Source: DATFDN01 sp963762525
GTDB taxonomy: Bacteria > Pseudomonadota > Alphaproteobacteria > Acetobacterales > Acetobacteraceae
Direction of reading: 5' to 3'
Assembly: GCA_963762525.1 (NCBI GenBank)
Contig: CAVXKT010000003.1
Location: 310,001-374,000, forward strand
Length of the DNA: 64,000 bases
Positions 17,605-27,424 of this stretch are shown here, one piece after another; the first letter of the stretch is position 1; every line of letters starts with the position of its first letter. The notes under the pieces were generated by a model, which saw only the letters and a program-made list of their open reading frames with translations, was not told where the DNA came from and made no database searches. The position numbers and the translations under genes are program-made.

Positions 17605-18693
17605 ATGAGCACCACCACCCTGCAACGGCCGGCAACCGTATCTGCTGCCGCTCCCGCGCGCCCCCCGCTCACCGATCAGGAGATCCAGGGCTATCTCCGC
17701 ACCGGCCTGCGCAATCGCTGGTGGCCGCTGCTGCCCGCCCGCTTCGTCGCCACCGGGGACAAGCCGCTCGGCATCATCCGTCTCGGCGAAAAGCTCGTGC
17801 TGTGGCGCGATGCACGGGGCGCGGTGCACGTGCAGACCGATCGTTGCCCGCACCGTTCCGTGCCGCTGTCGCGCGGCACCAACCAGGGCGATCGGCTGCG
17901 CTGCATCTATCACGGCGTGGAGGTGGGGCCGGACGGCACGGTGCTGGCGGTCCCCGGCCAGCCGGGTTGCCCGCTCGAAGGCAAGAAGGCGGTGCGGACC
18001 TATCCCGCGTGCGAGATCGCCGGCGCGATCTTCGCCTGGTTCGGCGACGCGCTGCACGAGACGGCGGCGGCGTTCGATCCGCCCCCGGAGCTCGCCGGTG
18101 AGGAGTACCGCCACTTCCTCTGCTACGCCGACTGGAATGCGCCCTGGCGCTATGTGTACGACAATCTGATGGACCCGATGCACGGGACCTTCCTGCACGC
18201 CAACTCGCATACGATGTATCAGGGCGAGACGCAGGCGGTGTTCGCCACCCGCGATACGCCAAAGGGCTTCTTTTTCGAGAAGACCGGCCAGCGCGACGTG
18301 AACTTCGACTGGAGCGAACTCGCCGACGACGGCGCGCTTTACGTCCGGCTGGAGATCCCCTATCCGGCGACCGGCGGCCCCGGCGGGAACTTCGGCATCG
18401 TCTCGATCGTCACGCCGATCGATGAAACCAATTCGGCGGCGTTCTTCTGGCGGGTGCGCAAGGTGTCGGGCTGGCAGCGCGATGTCTGGCGCTTCCTCTA
18501 CAAAACGATGCTCGAGCCGCGACACTGGCAGGTGCTGGAGCAGGACCGCGAGATGCTCGACGGCATCGGCCCGGGACTGGAGAAGTTCGAGATGCTGTAC
18601 CAGCATGACGCCGGGGTGATCCGGCTGCGCCGCTACCTCGCCCGGGAGGCGCGCGCGCAGCTTTCCGAGCTGCGCAATGCCGGCAAGTTCTGA
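17605..18693 (+). CDS. Rieske 2Fe-2S aromatic ring-hydroxylating oxygenase, alpha subunit
   Basis: A 362-residue terminal oxygenase. The N-terminal Rieske cluster is CPHRSVP and CIYHG (Cys-x-His and Cys-x2-His, about residues 83-105). The catalytic domain has DNLMDPMHGTFLH (about 192-204), supplying the His residues of the mononuclear Fe(II) site. Size and motifs match the alpha3-type family (vanillate, phthalate and toluene-sulfonate demethylases or hydroxylases) that needs no beta subunit. Electrons should come from the adjacent VanB-type reductase. ATG 17605 is chosen because the upstream in-frame extension overlaps the preceding gene. Substrate unknown; this is the central enzyme of the locus. 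Confidence 0.93.
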   Translation: MSTTTLQRPATVSAAAPARPPLTDQEIQGYLRTGLRNRWWPLLPARFVATGDKPLGIIRLGEKLVLWRDARGAVHVQTDRCPHRSVPLSRGTNQGDRLRCIYHGVEVGPDGTVLAVPGQPGCPLEGKKAVRTYPACEIAGAIFAWFGDALHETAAAFDPPPELAGEEYRHFLCYADWNAPWRYVYDNLMDPMHGTFLHANSHTMYQGETQAVFATRDTPKGFFFEKTGQRDVNFDWSELADDGALYVRLEIPYPATGGPGGNFGIVSIVTPIDETNSAAFFWRVRKVSGWQRDVWRFLYKTMLEPRHWQVLEQDREMLDGIGPGLEKFEMLYQHDAGVIRLRRYLAREARAQLSELRNAGKF

Positions 18694-18713
18694 CCGGCGG
18701 ACGGGAGGGAGCG

Positions 18714-19657
18714 ATGGCGTTTTCCGAAATCGACGCCGTGGTGTTCGGGGTCGCCGATGTTGCCGAGGCAAAGCGGTTTCTCGACGATTGGGGAACGCGC
18801 CCGATCTCCGCCGAGCCGGGCCGGCTCGTCTATGAGACGAAGGACGGCGGCGAGGTAATCGTGCGCGCCAAGGACGCACCCGACCTGCCACCGCCGATCG
18901 AACCCGGCAATACGGTTCGCGAGGTGATCTGGGGCGCCGACAGCGAGCAGGAATTGCAGGAAGTCTCGCGCGCCTGCGCGACGGCGCGGAGATCGCGACC
19001 GGTCCGCACGGGTTGGCGTGCACGCGCGATCCGAACGGGCTCGGCCTCGGCTTCCGCGTGAGCCGGCGGCGCAAGGTCGCGGCGGCGCCGACGCCCGCGA
19101 ACGGGCCCGGCGTGCCGCAGCGGATCGATCGGCGGGGACCGGTTCACCAGCATGTCGAGCCGGTGAAGATTGGCCATGTCGTGCTGTTCGCCGCCGACTT
19201 CCCGGCGATGCGCGCCTTCTATACCGAGCGCCTGGGCTTCGTGGTGAGCGACGAATACCCGGGCCACGGGGTGTTCCTGCGCTGCCGCCCGCGCGGCGAG
19301 CACCACAACCTGTTCATCCTCAACCGTCCCGGCAAACCCGGCGTGAACCACGTCGCCTTCACCCTCGCCGACATCCACGAGGTGATCGGCGGCGGGTTGG
19401 CGATGAGCCGCAAGGGCTGGCGCACCGAGATCGGGCCGGGGCGGCACCCGATCTCGTCGGCCTATTTCTGGTATTTCGAGAACCCGCTCGGGGCGCCGGT
19501 GGAATACTACGCCGACGACGATTTCTGCACCGAGGCATGGCGCCCCGGCAGCTTCGAGCGCAAGCCCGAGTTGTTCGCCGAATGGGCCGTCGCCGGCGGC
19601 ATCGACGGCGCGACCCGGCGGCAAGCGCGCGCCGCCGGAGCGGGCGGCCACGGCTGA
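18714..19657 (+). CDS. Two-domain VOC family (extradiol-type dioxygenase-like) protein, one frameshift
   Basis: About 313 residues with two glyoxalase-fold halves, as in class I extradiol ring-cleavage dioxygenases. The N-terminal half (IDAVVFGVADVAEAKRFL) lacks metal ligands. The C-terminal half has IGHVVLFAADF, GVNHVAFTL and VEYYADDD, which fit the 2-His-1-Glu iron site. The frame breaks near 18968; restoring one G gives SARLRDGAEIATGPHG, continuous with the family. GGGAGGGAG precedes the ATG. Placed after the oxygenase, it could open a dihydroxylated ring. Its stop lies 28 bp before the next operon gene. Confidence 0.82.
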
Positions 19658-19684
19658 GCGCCGCACGGCGGAGGAGAGAACGGG

Positions 19685-20044
19685 ATGCGATCGGAAATCC
19701 GGCGGGTCATCGCGATCGAGGCCTATCGACGCCGCATCGGGCGCTGCCCGACCTCGATACAGTCGCTCGGCACCGGCGAGGCGTTCGCCGTCGCCGTGGA
19801 GGCGGACGGTTTCACCGACGTCGCATCGGGCATTCGCGCCCGCGGCGAAGCGGCGCGGATCGTCTTGCCGCGGGAAGGCACGGCGATTGACCTCGCCTTC
19901 GACGGCGACACCACCTTCCAGGGACATGACCCACAGTCGGGCGAGCGGTTCAGTGGCCGCACCGGCGCCGGCGCCTCGGTGACGGTTTACGAGGATCGGG
20001 GCAACGCCTTCTTTCAGTATGCGGTGGTGGACGAAGGCCGATAA
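19685..20044 (+). CDS. Hypothetical protein of the Rieske cluster
   Basis: A 119-residue protein with no recognised family: MRSEIRRVIAIEAYRRRIG at the start, then alternating short beta-type segments (GEAFAVAVEADGFTDVASG, FQYAVVDEGR). No signal peptide, membrane span or catalytic motif is apparent; the beta-rich pattern might be a small barrel. It has a strong ribosome site (GGAGGAGAG) and lies between the VOC dioxygenase and the transporter on the same strand, so it is probably part of the pathway operon. Function not assigned. Confidence 0.65.
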   Translation: MRSEIRRVIAIEAYRRRIGRCPTSIQSLGTGEAFAVAVEADGFTDVASGIRARGEAARIVLPREGTAIDLAFDGDTTFQGHDPQSGERFSGRTGAGASVTVYEDRGNAFFQYAVVDEGR

Positions 20045-20076
20045 GGGGCCGGACGCGGCAGTCCGGGTCATGGATC

Positions 20077-21409
20077 ATGCAACAAAGCCTCGCTCCCGCA
20101 GTCCGCAACCCTGAGAGCGCGCCGGGCTATTTCGGCTGGCGCGTGCTGCTGGGCGCCGTCGTCGGGCTGGCGCTGAGCCCCGGACCGGTCGCGCTGCTGC
20201 TGCTCGGCGCGATGGCGCCGAGACTTGCCGCCGCGCATCACTGGTCGCTTGGCGCGATCATGGCGAAGTCTCACCTTCCTCAACCTCGCCTCGATCATCG
20301 CCGCCCCGGTCGCCGGGAAGATCATCGACCGGATCGGCGCCCGCGCGGTGATGCTGCCCTCGATCGCAATCATGGCGGTGTGCCTGCTGCTGTGGGGATA
20401 CGCGGCCGATACGCTGGCGCGGCTGTACGCGATCAGCGCGCTCTACGGTTTCGCCACGATCGGCGCGCAGAGCCTGACCTACACGAAGCTGCTGACCGGT
20501 TGGTTCGACCGCAACCGCGGCCTGGTGCTCGGCATCGCCTCCGCCGGATTGGGGCTCGGCTATTCCGTTCTGCCGGTCATCATCGTCTTCGGCTTCGCCC
20601 GTCTCGGCCCGGCCGGCACCACGGTGCTGCTCGCCGGTCTGCTGATCGTCCTGCCGCTGCTGCTCAATGCGTTTGTGGCCTTCCCCCGAGAGGCCCCGGC
20701 CGAGCCGGTGGGCGAGGCCACCGGCGGCTCGACGGGGCTCGCGCTCGGCGCGGCGATGCGAACCGCGCCGTTCTGGATCATGGCCGCCGCGATCTTCCTT
20801 ATTTCCATCATCGCCACCGGCATCGTGCCGCATTTCACGAGCATGGGCCGTGACCAGCACCTGCGACCCGCCGAGGCGGCGAGCATCGCCTCGTTGTTCG
20901 GGCTGGCCACCCTGGGCGGGCGTCTGCTCGTGGGATGGTTGTTCGACCGCCTCTTCGCCCCGCGCGTCTCCTGCGTGATCTTCCTCATCGCCGCCGCCGG
21001 TTATGCGCTCGCCTCGGCGGTGATCGCCTTCGGGCTCGGCTGGCAGGTGCTGGCCGCGGGCGCGCTGCTGATGGGCCTCGGCTTCGGCGCCGAGAGCGAT
21101 CTGATCGGCTATCTCGCGAGCCGCTATTTCGGACACCGTCACTTCGCCGCCATCTACGGCACGCTGCTCGCGATCTTCATCCTCGGTGTCGCTGCGGGGC
21201 CGCTGTTCTACGGGCTGCTGCGCGACGCCACCGGCAGTTACCGGCTGGTGCTCGCGCTCTCGGCGGTGCTGGGCGCGGTCGCGGGGCTGCTCATGCTGAT
21301 GCTGCCCCGCTTCCCGGCGGGCGCGCCGGAACCATCAGCCGATCCCGTGCGCGTCGGTCCGGGAGTCCGCGCGACGCCCGGCCCGACCTCGCGCGGTGCG
21401 ATGCCGTGA
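20077..21409 (+). CDS. MFS transporter, one frameshift
   Basis: Major facilitator of about 440 residues with 12 predicted hydrophobic helices. MFS loop motif A is present as AGKIIDRIGARAVML between helices 2 and 3 and as GGRLLVGWLFDRLF in the second half. The first two helices are in another frame: at 20266-20267 an extra A separates GAIMA from SLTFLNLASIIAAP, and deleting it restores the frame. Similar carriers of the aromatic-acid or oxalate/formate type sit in degradation operons, so uptake of the cluster substrate is likely. The C-terminal tail after residue about 410 is Pro/Ala-rich and unlike the fold. Confidence 0.85.
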
Positions 21410-21499
21410 CCGATATCGGCCGGCCAATCCGTCAATCGCTCGGCTGCAATTGGCGCGGGCGAACTGAGCCCGCCGGAGAAACGGAAAGAAAGCAACATC

Positions 21500-21898
21500 A
21501 TGAGCAAGAGCGCCTCCCGGGAAGGAAACACTCCATCCCTGTTGATTGACGAGAGGATCCGGGAGCTGGGCGACTGGCGGGGCGGGATGCTCTCCCGGCT
21601 CCGCGCATTGGTCAAGCAGGCGGACCCCGAGGTGGTCGAGGAGTGGAAGTGGAGGGGGGTTCCGGTGTGGTCTCATGACGGAATCATCTGCACCGGCGAG
21701 ACCTACAAGAACGTCGTCAAGATGACCTTCGCCAAAGGCGCCGCACTTGCCGACCCGTCGGGCCTCTTCAATTCCAGCCTTGACGGCAACACCAGGCGTG
21801 CCATCGACTTCCGCGAGGGCGAGAAGATCGACGAGGAGGCATTGAAGGCGCTGATTCGCGCGGCCGTGACGCTAAACGCGTCGCGTGCCCGCAGCTGA
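21500..21898 (+). CDS. DUF1801 domain protein
   Basis: A 132-residue protein of the DUF1801/YdhG type: RIRELGDWRGGMLSRLRALVKQADPEVVEEWKW..., then GVPVWSHDGIICTGETYKN and VKMTFAKGAAL. The alternating helix and strand order and the conserved Trp-x-Trp and Phe-x-x-Gly positions match that family of small soluble proteins of unknown activity. The ribosome site is weak (GAAAGAAAG). It lies between the transporter and a minus-strand TspO gene and probably forms its own unit. Its slightly lower GC content than neighbouring genes could reflect a different origin. Confidence 0.8.
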   Translation: MSKSASREGNTPSLLIDERIRELGDWRGGMLSRLRALVKQADPEVVEEWKWRGVPVWSHDGIICTGETYKNVVKMTFAKGAALADPSGLFNSSLDGNTRRAIDFREGEKIDEEALKALIRAAVTLNASRARS

Positions 21899-21945
21899 TC
21901 TGGCCGAAGGGGAAGGTTAGCCCACTGACCTTCTCGCACGGCCGC

Positions 21946-22428
21946 TTATCGGTTGCGTCGAGCGATCTCGGCGTTGAGCAGCCCTGCGAATCCCAGCCAG
22001 CCGATCAGCGGCGCCACGCAGCTCGCCGCCAGCCGATCGACGCGCAGCGCCGCGGCGGTGGTGGCCGACGCCGCGCTCACCATCACTCCGATGACCGCGA
22101 GACCGCCGCCGATACGCCGGGCGCCGAAGAATATCGCCATCCAAGCCGGGATTCCCGCCACCGCCACGCTCCAGCCGGCGAGGGCGGCGGCGCGGGCCGG
22201 GGCCGGCGGCGCCATCAGCAGCCGTGCTCCGGCCAGTGCCAAAAGCGCGTCCAAGCTGGCCCACGCGCCGCCGATCACCGCGCTCGGGGGGGTGTAGGGC
22301 GCCTTGTTCAGCCGCCGGTACCATGCCGCCGCATCGGGGTCGGCGTCCGGCCCCCAGCGCCGCGCCAGCAGCGCCGCCGCGAGCACCGAGCCGCCGGCGA
22401 TCAGCGTGGCATCGGCGGCGCGCCTCAA
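21946..22428 (-). CDS. tspO: TspO/MBR family membrane protein
   Basis: A 160-residue member of the TspO/peripheral benzodiazepine receptor family, with five hydrophobic helices. The family signature WYRRLNKAPYTPPSAVIGGAW (split here as WYRRLNK and PYTPPSAV) is clear, as is the late LIGWLGFAGLLNAEI. TspO binds porphyrins and other small hydrophobic ligands and modulates stress responses and photosynthesis genes in alphaproteobacteria. A TTG codon at 22428, overlapping the OsmC stop (TTGA), gives the family's usual length; I prefer it to longer forms in the same frame, which run antiparallel through OsmC codons. It is co-transcribed with the OsmC gene. Confidence 0.85.
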   Translation of the reverse strand: MRRAADATLIAGGSVLAAALLARRWGPDADPDAAAWYRRLNKAPYTPPSAVIGGAWASLDALLALAGARLLMAPPAPARAAALAGWSVAVAGIPAWMAIFFGARRIGGGLAVIGVMVSAASATTAAALRVDRLAASCVAPLIGWLGFAGLLNAEIARRNR

Positions 22429-22862
22429 GCCCGCTCCAGAGTCGGTTCCAGCGTAATTGCGGCATTCAGCACTTTCGAGACCGGGCAGGTGGCCTTCGCC
22501 TCCTCGGCCAGCTGACGGAACCGCGCCTGATCGATCCCCGGGACGCGCGCGCGCAGGGTCAGCGCAACCGTCGAGATCTTGAAGCCCGCGCCCTCGGACT
22601 CGATCGTCACCCGCGCCTCGGTGCGCAGGCTTTCGGGCGGATGTCCGGCGCTGCTCAATTGGAACGCCAGCGCCATGCTGAAGCAGCCCGCGTGCGCCGC
22701 CGCGATCAGCTCCTCGGGGTTGGTGCCCTGGCCGCTCTCGAAACGCGCGCTGAAGGAGTAGGGCGTGTCGGCGAGCGTGCCGCTTTGCGTGCGCAGCGTC
22801 CCGCGCCCCTCCTTGCCGGTTCCCTGCCATTGCGCCGAGCCGGTGCGAACGATGTGTGCCAT
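22425..22862 (-). CDS. OsmC family peroxiredoxin
   Basis: A 145-residue OsmC/Ohr-type peroxidase. Both redox cysteines are present: AHAGCFSMAL (about residue 61) and KATCPVSKVL (about 125). The family reduces organic hydroperoxides with dihydrolipoamide or similar thiols. ATG at 22862 follows a GGAG ribosome site; upstream Met codons would add an unconserved tail. Its stop overlaps the TspO start. The pairing suggests an oxidative-stress operon, and a position beside dioxygenase genes fits that, but the link is inferred. Confidence 0.88.
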   Translation of the reverse strand: MAHIVRTGSAQWQGTGKEGRGTLRTQSGTLADTPYSFSARFESGQGTNPEELIAAAHAGCFSMALAFQLSSAGHPPESLRTEARVTIESEGAGFKISTVALTLRARVPGIDQARFRQLAEEAKATCPVSKVLNAAITLEPTLERA

Positions 22863-22926
22863 CTCCTCAATTCTCCCTGCTGGAACCAATCCTTGCGCAC
22901 GCCGCGGCAAACCGCCGCGGCGTCGC

Positions 22927-23976
22927 TTATGAGCCGCCGCGCTCCTCGCGCCACAGGCCGAGCTTCTCCTGCACCGGACGGTCGGAGAAGCTGAACAGCA
23001 CGGCCTCGCTTCCGGCGCGATGTCGGTGATGGTGCCAGCCCGGCACGACGAAGATATCGCGCGGCTTCCAGCGGATCACCGTCTCGCCGACCACGGTCTC
23101 GCCCTCGCCCTCGACGGCCACATACACGGTCCCGTCGGTGGCGCGGTAATCCTCGGTATCGAACCCGGCCGGCAGCAATTGCAGGAAGGCGCCGATGGTC
23201 GGCATCGCGTGATCGCCGGTCGCCGGATTGACGTAGCGCATCTTGTGGCCATGGCACGCGTCGGGGGCGCCGTTGCGCGCGAGCGCCGCCAACGCCTCGC
23301 GCGAACGGGCATAAGGATAGCTGAACATCGGCGAGCTGAGACGCTTCGGGCGCCAGTCCACCGGCAGCATGTTGGCCCCGTACCGCGCCGAGCTGTCGCC
23401 GGGCGGGCGTGCTTCGGCCTGGCTCTCGGCATTGGAGGGCTCGGCGAAGCCGGCGCCGAAGAAGCGGATCATCGGGATGTCCAGCCCGTCGAGCCAGACC
23501 ATCGGCGCCGCCGTCTCGTTGCCGTGGTCGTGCCAGGTCCAGGACGGCGTGATGACGAAGTCGCCGGGTTCCATCATCGTCCGCTCGCCCTCGACGGCGG
23601 TATAGGCATGGTGCCCTTCGATGATGAAGCGCAGCGCCGCTTGCGTGTGCCGATGCGCCGGCGCCACCTCGCCCGGCATGATCAGTTGCAGCCCCGAAAA
23701 CAGGGTGCCCGTGATCGCCGCATCGCCGGCCAGGCCCGGGTTCTTGAGGATCAGCACACGCCGCTCGGCTTCCTTGGCGGTGATGAGATCGGCCGCTTCC
23801 ATCAGATGCGGACGCACCACGTTGTCATAGTCCCAGTATGCCGGCACCGCCCGCGTCGCCGGGCTGCGGGTTACGAGCTGGTGCAGGCTCTCCCACAGCG
23901 GCGCCAGGCCATGAGCGGCGATCCGGTCGTAAAACGCCTGGCGTTCGGCCGCTTGGGGGACGACGGTGTCGTTCAT
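22927..23976 (-). CDS. Gentisate 1,2-dioxygenase-like bicupin
   Basis: A 349-residue double cupin of the gentisate 1,2-dioxygenase family. The N-terminal cupin has APAHRHTQAALRFIIEG (HxH-x-Q, about residues 104-120) and WTWHDHGN (about 147). The second domain has VPGWHHHRHRAG. N-terminal features AYWDYDNVVRPHLMEA and the overall length match the family, which cleaves gentisate or salicylate-type rings between the carboxylated and hydroxylated carbons using Fe(II). ATG 23976 has an upstream GGAGGACC site. It lies on the opposite strand from the Rieske operon, just beyond its end, so it could provide ring cleavage after the monooxygenase steps; this is inferred. Confidence 0.85.
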   Translation of the reverse strand: MNDTVVPQAAERQAFYDRIAAHGLAPLWESLHQLVTRSPATRAVPAYWDYDNVVRPHLMEAADLITAKEAERRVLILKNPGLAGDAAITGTLFSGLQLIMPGEVAPAHRHTQAALRFIIEGHHAYTAVEGERTMMEPGDFVITPSWTWHDHGNETAAPMVWLDGLDIPMIRFFGAGFAEPSNAESQAEARPPGDSSARYGANMLPVDWRPKRLSSPMFSYPYARSREALAALARNGAPDACHGHKMRYVNPATGDHAMPTIGAFLQLLPAGFDTEDYRATDGTVYVAVEGEGETVVGETVIRWKPRDIFVVPGWHHHRHRAGSEAVLFSFSDRPVQEKLGLWREERGGS

Positions 23977-24098
23977 CGGGTGGTCCTCCGGTCTGTCGCC
24001 GAGTGTCACGCCGCGCCTTCACTCGAGCAAGGCCCCGGTCCGGAAGCCGGCGTTTCACGTGTCGGCGGGAAAAACGCTGAGCGCTGGTGGGCAATCAC

Positions 24099-24773
24099 TC
24101 ATTCCGCGGCTACGTCGAGCGATGCCGCCGGGGTGAGCGGCCCCTCGGCGGCGGCGCGCCGAGGCTTGCGTATCATGATGAAATTCGGACTGACCCCGCG
24201 GAAAAAGACGGCCTCGGATCGAAGCTCAAATCCAAGCTTGCGGAAAAATCCAAGGTTGCTTTCAAACGGCGTTTCAACGAAGCAGGAGACCCCATTGGCG
24301 TCGGCGTGTCGAAGCATCGGCGTAAGCAACCTCACGCCGTATCCCTTGCGCTGAAATCCCGATGCGATTGCGACGAACATCGGATTCCAATGCGGTTCCG
24401 CCGGATGGTGGCTGTCGGCGGTTGCGTAACCTTCGAACATTTTCGCGGAAAGGTCGGGAGACAGTGCATCGAGCCGCCTTTTCGTGAGCATTCCGCGAAG
24501 TCGGTTGCGAATCCTGTAGTTCAAACTGCGACGACCACTATCCGGCGGAACGCATACGGCGATGCCGATGATGACGCCGCCCAGCTTGCCAACGAAAACA
24601 TTGCCGAATCGGTAGTAGAAGCTGACCGAGTCGCTGAAGATGATCTTCAGCAACCGCAGGCGCCGGTCGATCTCGGGCGTATAGACGACGGTGCAGGGAT
24701 CGTTTTGGAACTCTCTGCAAAGAAAGTTGACCGCCTCGGAAATCTCCGCACGGGAAAGCGCCTCTACCTGCAT
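24099..24773 (-). CDS. GNAT family N-acetyltransferase
   Basis: A 224-residue acetyltransferase. The acetyl-CoA binding motif A is VAIASGFQRKGYGVRLL (about residues 145-160), and the family's beta5-alpha4 part is VSCFVETPFESNLGFFRKLGF. The first 130 residues carry the acceptor side (EAVNFLCREFQNDP). Composition is visibly less GC-rich than the flanking genes, suggesting separate acquisition. I chose ATG 24773 over the adjacent TTG. It is divergent from gnd. Substrate unknown. Confidence 0.85.
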   Translation of the reverse strand: MQVEALSRAEISEAVNFLCREFQNDPCTVVYTPEIDRRLRLLKIIFSDSVSFYYRFGNVFVGKLGGVIIGIAVCVPPDSGRRSLNYRIRNRLRGMLTKRRLDALSPDLSAKMFEGYATADSHHPAEPHWNPMFVAIASGFQRKGYGVRLLTPMLRHADANGVSCFVETPFESNLGFFRKLGFELRSEAVFFRGVSPNFIMIRKPRRAAAEGPLTPAASLDVAAE

Positions 24774-24911
24774 CAACGGGAACCTTCAGTCGCCTGCCGC
24801 CATCAACATCGGCTAGCCTGACTTCAGATACAACACCCGCCATCACATTGCCCTGATTGGCGCCGGCGCCGCCCTGTGGCACCTTCGCGCCCGCCGCGAG
24901 AGGAGAGACAC

Positions 24912-25901
<990 letters not shown>

Positions 25902-25961
25902 GCGTATGTGTGCGAGGCAGACCGCCGCCGGCACTCCCCGACCTCGATCAAACACAGACCA

Positions 25962-26907
25962 ATGCCGCACTTGCACATTGATACCGATCTCGGCGTAGAT
26001 GACGCGCTTGCGCTGGTGGTGGCGGAGCGCATGGACATGCCGATCACCGCAGTTTCCACGGTTTTCGGCAATGTATCTGTTCAAAGGGCGACGACGAACG
26101 CCCTCATCATCAGACGGCTCCTGAACGCCGCCGATCGATTCCCGATCTTTACGGGGGCAAGCGGCTCGGCGCGCGATTGTGGCGTTGATACCAGCCACAT
26201 TTACGGCAACGATGGGCTGGGCGGTGCAACCGCCACGCTCTCGCCTGCTCTGTTGGAAGACCTGCCGCTGATCAGTGACCTGCCCCGCATTGGTCAGGCC
26301 GCTCCCCACCCCGGATCCGTGACGATCCTGGGGCTCGGGCCAGCCACCAACATTCCGGCGTTGGTCCAATGGTACGGGAGAGCCCGAGTGGCGAGAATTG
26401 TGCTGATGTCGGGCGTATTCTGTGACATCGGCAACATCACGAAAGCCGCGGAATTCAATGCCTACGCGGACCCGGAGGCTCTCGGGGAGGCGCTGGCACT
26501 GCGCATACCGACGACACTCGTTCCCCTCGATATATGCCGAAAGAATTCAGCTTACTCGTGACACCGTTTTAAGCTGGCACGGCCCCGGCACCGATGATCT
26601 GCGGGATCTTTTGATCCGGGCGCACATGTCCTACATGGACGCATATCGCGATTGGGAAGGCCTTGACGGCTGTTTTCCGCACGACTTCGTGGCGGTTTTC
26701 GCCGCGACTTCGCCTGAGCTGTTCCACACTCTAACGGGACGGGTCACGGTGATCACGGACGGCGATGCGCGCGGTCGCACGAGGCTGGAACCGGATGCAT
26801 CATCGCACGTCGAGGTTGCAATGGGCGGCGAGCTGAAGCGGGTTCGCAGGTTCCTCGATTGTCTGTTCGATTCCGAGTTCCGGTGCGCTGCGAGAAATGC
26901 GGTCTAG
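25962..26907 (+). CDS. Nucleoside hydrolase (IU-NH family), one frameshift
   Basis: Ribonucleoside hydrolase of about 315 residues. The Ca2+-binding N-terminal motif is HIDTDLGVDDALAL (Asp cluster), the middle has LGPATNIPAL and EFNAYADPEA, and the C-terminal ligand Asp lies in FPHDFVAVFA. It cleaves the N-glycosidic bond of a purine or pyrimidine ribonucleoside. At 26544 an extra A interrupts the frame; deleting it gives LDICRKIQLTRDT. Codon use and GC content are lower than in gnd and gntK on either side, so it may be an insertion into that sugar-acid module, although released ribose would feed the same pathway. Its stop lies 2 bp before the gluconokinase start. Confidence 0.85.
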
Positions 26908-26908
26908 C

Positions 26909-27424
26909 ATGCCGATGGCGGTGGTGATGATGGGCGTCTCCGGCAGCGGCAAGACGACCGTCGCGCGCGGAGTGGCGGGGCGACTCGGCTGGGACGTATT
27001 GGAAGGCGACAGCTATCATCCACCTGCCAACGTCGCGAAGATGCACCGGGGCGAGCCGCTGGACGACGCCGACCGGCTGCCCTGGCTGCACGCCATCGCG
27101 AGCGCGATCGATGCCGAGTTGTCGGCGGGACGCTCCTGCGTCGTCGCCTGCTCGGCGCTCAAGCGCAGCTATCGCGAAATCCTGATCGGTGCGCGGGCGC
27201 ATGTGGCGCTGGTCTATCTGCAAGGCGCGCGCAAGCTGCTCGCCGATCGGCTCGCGCATCGGCAGGGCCACTTCATGCCGCCGAGCCTGCTCGACAGCCA
27301 ACTGGCCACGCTGGAGGAGCCGGGGAAGATGGAGAAGCCGATTACCATCTCGGTCGCGCCGTCGCCGCCCGAGATCGTCGCCGCGGTGCTCGCGGCCATG
27401 CGGGAGCGAAAACTGATCTCATGA
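26909..27424 (+). CDS. gntK: Gluconokinase
   Basis: A 171-residue GntK/IdnK-type kinase. Walker A GVSGSGKTT lies at about residues 10-18, followed by the family pattern LEGDSYHPPANVAKM and GEPLDDADRLPWL, then CSALKRSYREIL. It phosphorylates gluconate with ATP to 6-phosphogluconate, the substrate of gnd two genes upstream. The Met at 26909 or 26915 could be the start; no good ribosome site separates them. The stop overlaps the following SDR start by ATGA, so a sugar dehydrogenase, gluconokinase and 6-phosphogluconate dehydrogenase form an oxidative sugar-to-pentose path. Confidence 0.93.
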   Translation: MPMAVVMMGVSGSGKTTVARGVAGRLGWDVLEGDSYHPPANVAKMHRGEPLDDADRLPWLHAIASAIDAELSAGRSCVVACSALKRSYREILIGARAHVALVYLQGARKLLADRLAHRQGHFMPPSLLDSQLATLEEPGKMEKPITISVAPSPPEIVAAVLAAMRERKLIS

